Assembly: GCA_021828425.1 (NCBI GenBank)
Contig: JAKARN010000031.1
Span: forward strand, 1 to 11,082
Length of the DNA stretch: 11,082 nt
Direction: 5' to 3'
Origin: Pseudomonadota bacterium
GTDB taxonomy: Bacteria; Pseudomonadota; Gammaproteobacteria; JAKAQQ01
Shown here: positions 6,824 through 11,082 of the stretch, piece after piece
Layout: every line of letters begins with the position of its first letter
Position numbering within the stretch: the stretch's first letter is position 1
Notes under the pieces: model-generated
The model's database searches: none
What the model saw: only the letters and a program-made list of their open reading frames with translations
What the model was told of the DNA's origin: nothing
Translations under genes and position numbers: made by a program

Positions 6824-7685
6824 GCTTGAGCTCGAAAAGGGCCGACAAGTCTTGCTCCGAGCGCTCCAGTAGTCGGTCGTAATGATGGAGTGTCATTTCC
6901 ACAAGGGGGAGCTGCACCCCCTGCCGTGCGGCCATATCACGGCAGATGCGCAGGTCTTTGGCATGAAGTGCCATCTTGAAACCCAGAGGGTAGTTCCGTT
7001 CAGCCATGTACGGACCCCGACGGGTAAGAAACCAGCTCGCCGCCGCCCCCTGGGACAACGCGGCAATCAGTTCCGGGAGCGGTAGATTTTCCGAAGCGGC
7101 GAAGGCCAGTGCCTCCGCAACAGCTTGATTGATACCTGCCAGCATTAGCTGATTGACCGCCTTGGCCGCCTGCCCCTGGCCCGTTGGCCCAAGATGGGTA
7201 ATCCGGGATCCAAGGGCCGCGAGGAGTGGTCGGGCTCGCTCGACGATTTCCGCCTCACCACCTACAAAGAGGGTCAACGTGCCCGCTGCCGCACCCTCAG
7301 TTCCTCCGGATACCGGGCAGTCCAGGAAAGACACTCCCTTGACCCGGAACCTCAACCCTGCACTACGCGCCGTTTCCGGAGCCGTCGTGGAGCAGTCAAT
7401 CACGATCTGGCCTGAGGCGAGGTGAGGTAAAAGGCGGTCCACAAGCTCAAGCACATCGGCATCCCGGCTTACACACAGGATGATGACGGGAGCGGCGCGA
7501 GCGACTTCGACCAAAGTTGTGAAGACCCTCGCCCCGTGCTCCCGGCCCCAAATCTCAGCGCGTGCCGGGCTGCGGTTCCAGGCTCCGGCGAGATGGCCAG
7601 CCCGGGCAAGGGTGGCGGCCATGGGCCCGCCCATGGCGCCCAACCCTATGAAGCTGGCTTGGGGGGATGTCCCTGGCTTCATCAT
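6792..7685 (-). CDS. NAD(P)-dependent beta-hydroxyacid dehydrogenase (3-hydroxyisobutyrate / semialdehyde reductase family)
   Basis: A 297-residue member of the beta-hydroxyacid dehydrogenase family, which interconverts small hydroxyacids and their semialdehydes or keto forms. The Rossmann motif GLGAMGGPMA is at 14-23 and the substrate-binding motif DCPVSGGTEGAAAGT at 122-136. The catalytic lysine is Lys175 in GQAAKAVNQ, and KDL at 243-245 completes the family set. The AWNRS segment at 35-39 ends the second beta strand with Asn-Arg rather than an acidic residue, a pattern typical of NADPH use. Substrate cannot be told from sequence; 3-hydroxyisobutyrate, tartronate semialdehyde, glyoxylate or succinic semialdehyde are candidates. 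The ATG at 7685 forms an ATGA overlap with the speA stop and has GGGAGA about 10 nt upstream, implying coupling to speA. Earlier in-frame codons lie inside speA. Confidence 0.9.
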   Translation of the reverse strand: MMKPGTSPQASFIGLGAMGGPMAATLARAGHLAGAWNRSPARAEIWGREHGARVFTTLVEVARAAPVIILCVSRDADVLELVDRLLPHLASGQIVIDCSTTAPETARSAGLRFRVKGVSFLDCPVSGGTEGAAAGTLTLFVGGEAEIVERARPLLAALGSRITHLGPTGQGQAAKAVNQLMLAGINQAVAEALAFAASENLPLPELIAALSQGAAASWFLTRRGPYMAERNYPLGFKMALHAKDLRICRDMAARQGVQLPLVEMTLHHYDRLLERSEQDLSALFELKRALFETKGRA

Positions 7686-9607
7686 GGTGGCAGATCTCCC
7701 GTGAGATAGGTCGAGCCTTCGAGAATATGCTTGAGTTCCGCGACGAGACTTTGAGCACTTTCCTCTGGGCAATCGGCATAGGCCAGCTTGTCAGCAACCC
7801 GCCGCTCGATTTCGGATACCTCGAAGTGGACGTGCTGCAGAAGATCACGGGCAGAATCCCCCCGGTGGTGGGCTGTGACCCTAAAACCGGCCTCCGTAGA
7901 CTCAATGACGGCCGAATCGGTGCCTCCGAACAGGTTATGCATATCCCCGAGGATTTCCTGGTAGGCACCGAGCAGAAAAAACCCAAGCCAGGGAGGGGGC
8001 TGCCCATTTCCCGCCGGGACCGGAAGGCTCGGCATCAGGCAGTCAGGACCGACGTACTGGTCAATCCGGCCGTCGGAATCGCAGGTAAGATCATAGAGCC
8101 GGACCCGGCGGACGGCCGGTTGGTTATGTCCGGTGAGTGGCACAATCGGGAAAACTTGATCGAGCGCCCAAACGTCGGGCATGGACTGGAAGATCGAGAG
8201 GTTGCAGAACATCTTGCCAGCCAGACGTTCCTCGAGTTCGACGTGTAAATCGGATACTCCGGTGTGGACAGACGGTGCCCAGCGCCGCTCCACCTGGCGC
8301 AGGATCAACTGGAACAGGTGTTCGGCCTCGGCTCGACCTTGCAGCCCGATCTCCCCCCGGCTGAAACGGGCATGCACCTCGGCCAGCCAGTACACGGCTT
8401 CTTGGTAGACCTCCTGCGGCGACTGGGCCACCTCCTGCTCGTACAGTGCCCAGAGTTCGCCGAGCGCCCAATCTGGATGGGCCGACCGGATGGGTAGGGT
8501 TTCGGTGATGGGTGGTTCGGTTTCGATGACATCCGTGACCAGAAGTGCGTGGTGGGCACTCAGGGCACGACCCGACTCAGACAGGAGATCAGGCTCAGGA
8601 CATCCCGCCGCCTGGGCCGCCTCCTTGAATGTACGTACGATCACCTCGGCGTACTGTCCGATCGAGTAGTTCATCGAACAGTCGCCGCGCGAGCGGGTTC
8701 CATCGTAATCCACGGCCAGTCCACCCCCGACGTCCACGGTACCCAGCGCGATGCCGCGGCGCCTAAGCTCGGCCCAGATGCGCCCAGCCTCACGCAAGGC
8801 TCCCTGGATATCACGCAGGTTGGCGATCTGAGAACCCATGTGGAAGTGCAAGAGCTCGAGTCTGCCCCGCAACTCTGACTGTTCGAGCCGCTCGATGGTC
8901 TCGATCAGTTCTGGAATGGTGAATCCGAACTTGGACTTGGCTCCGCCTGTATTCTGCCATTTACCCCCGGCAATGCTGGCCAGGCGTACACGAATACCGA
9001 GTTGCGGGACAACGTCGAGGACGCGGGATTCCTCTAGAATGCGTCCAAGTTCCGTCGGTTTCTCGAGCACGAGATAGACCCGGTGCCCAAGCCGGGTCGC
9101 CATAAGTGCAAGACGAATGTAGTCCCGATCCTTATACCCGTTGGCTACGATCGTTCCTGCCCGGGGGGCCAGAGCCAAGGCCATGACGAGTTCCGGCTTG
9201 CTGCCTGCCTCGAGGCCGATACCGGAACCGGCCGCACCGACCAAGGCCTCAACCACTGCCCGCTCCTGGTTGACTTTGATGGGATAGATCGGGAGGTACT
9301 GTCCGGTGTAGCCCTCCCGGCCACGCGCCCGCTCGAAAGCCAATGTGAGCTGTTGCAGACGCTGCTGCAGGATTTCCGGAAAGCGCAATAAGATAGGGAG
9401 GCGGTGTCCCAAGGCCAGAAGCTGCTCCGTGATCCCGGCCAAATCAAGGCTTCGGGTTCCCTGGGGATCAGGGCGTACGATACAATGTCCTTGCCCATCG
9501 ATATCGAAGAAGCCCTCCCCCCAACGGGGCAGTCCATAGCGGGATCGTGCCGGAGCACCTCCGGTCGTTGGCAGGAGAGGATCGGGGGTAGGTGATTCAA
9601 CCGGCAT
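7682..9607 (-). CDS. speA: biosynthetic arginine decarboxylase SpeA (PLP-dependent)
   Basis: SpeA decarboxylates arginine to agmatine, the first step of the agmatine route to putrescine. The 641-residue product is close to E. coli SpeA (658) and colinear with it. It has RWGEGFFDIDGQGH at 28-41, PIYPIKVNQ at 106-114 with the PLP lysine at 111, GLEAGSKPEL at 131-140, and NGYKDRDYIRLAL at 156-168. Further on are LHFHMGSQIANLRDI at 253-267, VDVGGGLAVDY at 291-301, SESGRA at 343-348, SIFQSMPDVW at 471-480, TCDSDG at 508-513 with the active-site Cys509, and GAYQEILGDMHNLFG near 547-561. The ATG at 9607 begins a normal short N terminus. A longer in-frame reading to 9715 would run through the divergent speE gene. 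The 3' end overlaps the dehydrogenase by 4 bp. Confidence 0.96.
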   Translation of the reverse strand: MPVESPTPDPLLPTTGGAPARSRYGLPRWGEGFFDIDGQGHCIVRPDPQGTRSLDLAGITEQLLALGHRLPILLRFPEILQQRLQQLTLAFERARGREGYTGQYLPIYPIKVNQERAVVEALVGAAGSGIGLEAGSKPELVMALALAPRAGTIVANGYKDRDYIRLALMATRLGHRVYLVLEKPTELGRILEESRVLDVVPQLGIRVRLASIAGGKWQNTGGAKSKFGFTIPELIETIERLEQSELRGRLELLHFHMGSQIANLRDIQGALREAGRIWAELRRRGIALGTVDVGGGLAVDYDGTRSRGDCSMNYSIGQYAEVIVRTFKEAAQAAGCPEPDLLSESGRALSAHHALLVTDVIETEPPITETLPIRSAHPDWALGELWALYEQEVAQSPQEVYQEAVYWLAEVHARFSRGEIGLQGRAEAEHLFQLILRQVERRWAPSVHTGVSDLHVELEERLAGKMFCNLSIFQSMPDVWALDQVFPIVPLTGHNQPAVRRVRLYDLTCDSDGRIDQYVGPDCLMPSLPVPAGNGQPPPWLGFFLLGAYQEILGDMHNLFGGTDSAVIESTEAGFRVTAHHRGDSARDLLQHVHFEVSEIERRVADKLAYADCPEESAQSLVAELKHILEGSTYLTGDLPP

Positions 9608-9641
9608 GACAGTCCGCTTTTCGACAGGCGAAGGTACCCAT
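9608..9641. promoter_or_regulatory. speA/speE divergent spacer
   Basis: Only 34 bp separate the speA ATG (minus) from the chosen speE ATG (plus), too little for two non-overlapping promoters. Each promoter must therefore lie at least partly inside the other gene's 5' end. A TTGGCA hexamer at 9568-9573 on the plus strand could be a -35 for speE, but the expected -10 position is poor. On the minus strand a TATCAT hexamer at 9648-9653 is a weak -10 candidate for speA. Neither is convincing. Confidence 0.3.
9631..9634 (+). promoter_or_regulatory. ribosome binding site deciding the speE start
   Basis: AAGG, within a longer purine-rich GGCGAAGG, lies 7 nt before the ATG at 9642. It supports that start over the ATG at 9606, which would put this motif inside the coding region. 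Confidence 0.5.
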
Positions 9642-10490
9642 ATGATGGATGATACCCAATGGTTTGTGGAACAGGCCCCCGGAGCCGGATACTCGATCGG
9701 GCTCAGGGTCCACAAGCGGCTTGCCCGCGTCGAAAGCCCCTACCAGACGATTGAGATCTTTGAAACAGAGGATTTCGGCCATCTCATGGCAATCGACGGT
9801 TGCATCATGCTGACCGAGCGGGATCACTTCATCTATCATGAGATGTTGGTCCATCCGGCGCTTCTGACCCATCCTCGGCCAAGACGGGTTGTGATCGTTG
9901 GAGGTGGCGATTGCGGAACCCTGACGGAAGTGCTTAAGCACCCGGAGGTCGAGTCCGCGGTACAGGTCGAAATCGACGAAGCCGTCACGGCCCTCGCTCG
10001 GCTCCATTTCCCAGAACTGGCTCCGGCGGGAGATGATCCGCGTGCCCTCCTGCACTACGAGGATGCGTTGCGCTGGATCGAGAAAGCTCCTCAGGACAGT
10101 ATCGACGTTCTTTGCATCGATAGCACCGACCCTGTCGGTCCGGCCAAGGGGCTTTTCGAAAGCGAGTTTTACACAACCTGCCGCAGCCGCCTCAAACCGG
10201 ACGGTATCCTTGCACTGCAGAGCGAGTCCCCCTTCCTTTACCCAGATCTCGTGAAACAGATCCATGAACGGCTCGCCCAGGCCGGCTTCCGAGAACGTAT
10301 CCTGCTTCCCTTCTCGCAACCGACTTACCCTTCGGGAGTCTGGTCGGTGAGCCTCGCCTCCTCAACTACTCCGCTCGATACCTTCCGTTCGCACGACACC
10401 CTCATCCCGCGGCCTCGCTACTATTCAAGCGACCTGCACCGCGGCCTCGTTGTTGGCGGCCTTCCCGAACTGTTCAAGCGGCTCCTCTGA
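9642..10490 (+). CDS. speE: spermidine synthase SpeE (polyamine aminopropyltransferase)
   Basis: SpeE transfers an aminopropyl group from decarboxylated S-adenosylmethionine to putrescine, giving spermidine and methylthioadenosine. The product is 282 residues, the usual length. Landmarks are SPYQTIEIFETEDFG at 32-46, MLTERDHFIYHEM at 56-68, the nucleotide-binding GGGDCGTLTEVLKH at 87-100, VQVEIDEAV at 108-116, and IDSTDPVGPAKGLF at 159-172 with the catalytic aspartate region. SPFLYPD at 196-202 and FSQPTYPSGVWS at 224-235 complete the family pattern. The Cys in GGGDCG replaces the more common Gly. I chose the ATG at 9642 because family members begin close to the WFVE segment and an AAGG site precedes it. 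The gene diverges from speA, which makes the precursor agmatine, so the two form a polyamine module. A speD gene is not in the window. Confidence 0.95.
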   Translation: MMDDTQWFVEQAPGAGYSIGLRVHKRLARVESPYQTIEIFETEDFGHLMAIDGCIMLTERDHFIYHEMLVHPALLTHPRPRRVVIVGGGDCGTLTEVLKHPEVESAVQVEIDEAVTALARLHFPELAPAGDDPRALLHYEDALRWIEKAPQDSIDVLCIDSTDPVGPAKGLFESEFYTTCRSRLKPDGILALQSESPFLYPDLVKQIHERLAQAGFRERILLPFSQPTYPSGVWSVSLASSTTPLDTFRSHDTLIPRPRYYSSDLHRGLVVGGLPELFKRLL

Positions 10491-10491
10491 C

Positions 10492-10965
10492 CTAACCTGC
10501 TGCCGATGAGGCCTTCTTGCAGAAGAGTTGCATACGGGCCCGGGCATTGTTTTTGTACTGGACCAGATTCTCTCCGGTGAGATATTGACTCTTGCCATTC
10601 GGCTGGACGAGCTGGAGTCGACGAACTGATTCGAGGTGTTGGTATCGCCTACGGGCCACTTGGCAAAACACTTTCGCCTGCGCTGGCGTCAAGCCGGGCA
10701 CCTTGCGGGCCACCGGTTTGGGCTTGCCTTTTTTACCAGCCGGCACCTTGGCGGCGGTCTTGGGAGCACTGCTGCTGCCAAAGCCCGAGGGAGCCGCAAG
10801 CGCGACACGGTGGTAATGTACGCCATCAGGTGGCACATCGGAGTAGTGGACGGTGCCATGAGGCCCGACCCAGCGGTAGATCCCATGGGCCTGCACACCC
10901 CGTGGAGCTAACAGGGCTACCACCACCCAAGCGCACACCATAGCCACTACGATTTGTCGCCTCAT
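10492..10965 (-). CDS. secreted DUF4124-domain protein
   Basis: A 157-residue exported protein. It starts with a signal peptide: basic MRRQ, a hydrophobic stretch at 5-20, and a likely cleavage after VQA at residue 26. The mature N terminus is a DUF4124 domain (YRWVGPHGTVHYSDVPP at 30-46). A Lys/Pro/Ala-rich linker at about 65-90 leads to a helical C-terminal part (98-150) that begins and ends with cysteines 101 and 149, the only two in the mature protein and so a possible periplasmic disulfide. DUF4124 proteins are common in proteobacteria and their role is not established. The ATG at 10965 lies 1 nt after the stop of the upstream PII gene. An in-frame ATG at 10986, preceded by GGGAGAG, would overlap the PII gene and add seven residues; it is a real alternative. 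Its stop codon is 1 nt from the convergent speE stop. Confidence 0.82.
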   Translation of the reverse strand: MRRQIVVAMVCAWVVVALLAPRGVQAHGIYRWVGPHGTVHYSDVPPDGVHYHRVALAAPSGFGSSSAPKTAAKVPAGKKGKPKPVARKVPGLTPAQAKVFCQVARRRYQHLESVRRLQLVQPNGKSQYLTGENLVQYKNNARARMQLFCKKASSAAG

Positions 10966-10966
10966 C

Positions 10967-11082
10967 TCATGACAACGCCTTGACATCGGTCTCTCCCGTC
11001 CGGATTCGCACAACCCGATCCAGATCCTGAACGAAAATCTTGCCGTCCCCGATTTTACCGGTTTGGGCGGAGTGCGCAATAG
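10967..11082 (-). CDS. glnB: PII nitrogen regulatory protein, C-terminal fragment cut by window edge
   Basis: The last 37 codons of a minus-strand gene that enters from the right edge. The fragment holds the PII C-terminal signature [11 protein letters not shown] at 7-17 and the conserved ending [10 protein letters not shown] at 23-32, typical of GlnB/GlnK. PII proteins sense 2-oxoglutarate and ATP/ADP and control glutamine synthetase, NtrB or the AmtB transporter. The uridylylated T-loop lies outside the window, so GlnB and GlnK cannot be told apart; the symbol is given for the family. Its TGA is followed after one base by the ATG of the DUF4124 gene, suggesting cotranscription. Confidence 0.88.
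   Translation of the reverse strand, partial: IAHSAQTGKIGDGKIFVQDLDRVVRIRTGETDVKALS

Noticed and set aside
9597..10319. 240-codon minus-strand frame antisense to speE
   Set aside because: It lies wholly over speE, which has every family motif. The translation shows no recognisable domain, and long antisense frames are expected at this G+C.

Overview
The window reads as a chromosomal core region of a gammaproteobacterium or close relative (for example an Acidithiobacillia-like lineage), with G+C of roughly 60% judged by eye. The main clue is the gene order algZ-algR-hemC-hemD-hemX-hemY, an arrangement familiar from Pseudomonas and other gammaproteobacteria. A biosynthetic arginine decarboxylase of the SpeA type and a GlnB-type PII protein fit the same picture. 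I saw no mobile element, CRISPR array, rRNA, tRNA or phage gene. The species cannot be named from the sequence alone.

Layout. From about 9607 down to the left edge, ten genes lie head to tail on the minus strand: speA (arginine decarboxylase), a beta-hydroxyacid dehydrogenase, algZ (sensor kinase), algR (LytTR response regulator), hemC, hemD, hemX, hemY, a small four-helix membrane protein, and the start of pxpB (5-oxoprolinase subunit B), which is cut by the window edge. Most junctions overlap: 4 bp at speA/dehydrogenase, algZ/algR and hemX/hemY, about 32 bp at dehydrogenase/algZ and 41 bp at hemC/hemD. Only one gap, 784-1014 between hemY and the membrane protein, is long enough to hold an obvious promoter or terminator. 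On the plus strand speE (spermidine synthase) diverges from speA across about 34 bp. It converges on a secreted DUF4124 protein with a single base between the two stop codons. The DUF4124 gene follows directly behind the 3' end of a glnB/glnK gene that enters from the right edge.

How the genes fit together. SpeA makes agmatine from arginine, a route to putrescine, and SpeE converts putrescine to spermidine, so the divergent pair forms a polyamine module. HemC and HemD make uroporphyrinogen III, and HemX and HemY are membrane proteins that usually accompany them. AlgZ/AlgR is a two-component pair immediately upstream of the heme genes. Its presence in the same transcription-like array raises the possibility that polyamine synthesis, signalling and tetrapyrrole synthesis share transcripts here.

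I did not find a clearly new biological system. The points most worth a second look are the ten-gene overlapping array, the very tight speA/speE divergence, the small membrane protein with an internal repeat and matched histidines, an eight-G tract inside hemD, and the dehydrogenase coupled to speA.
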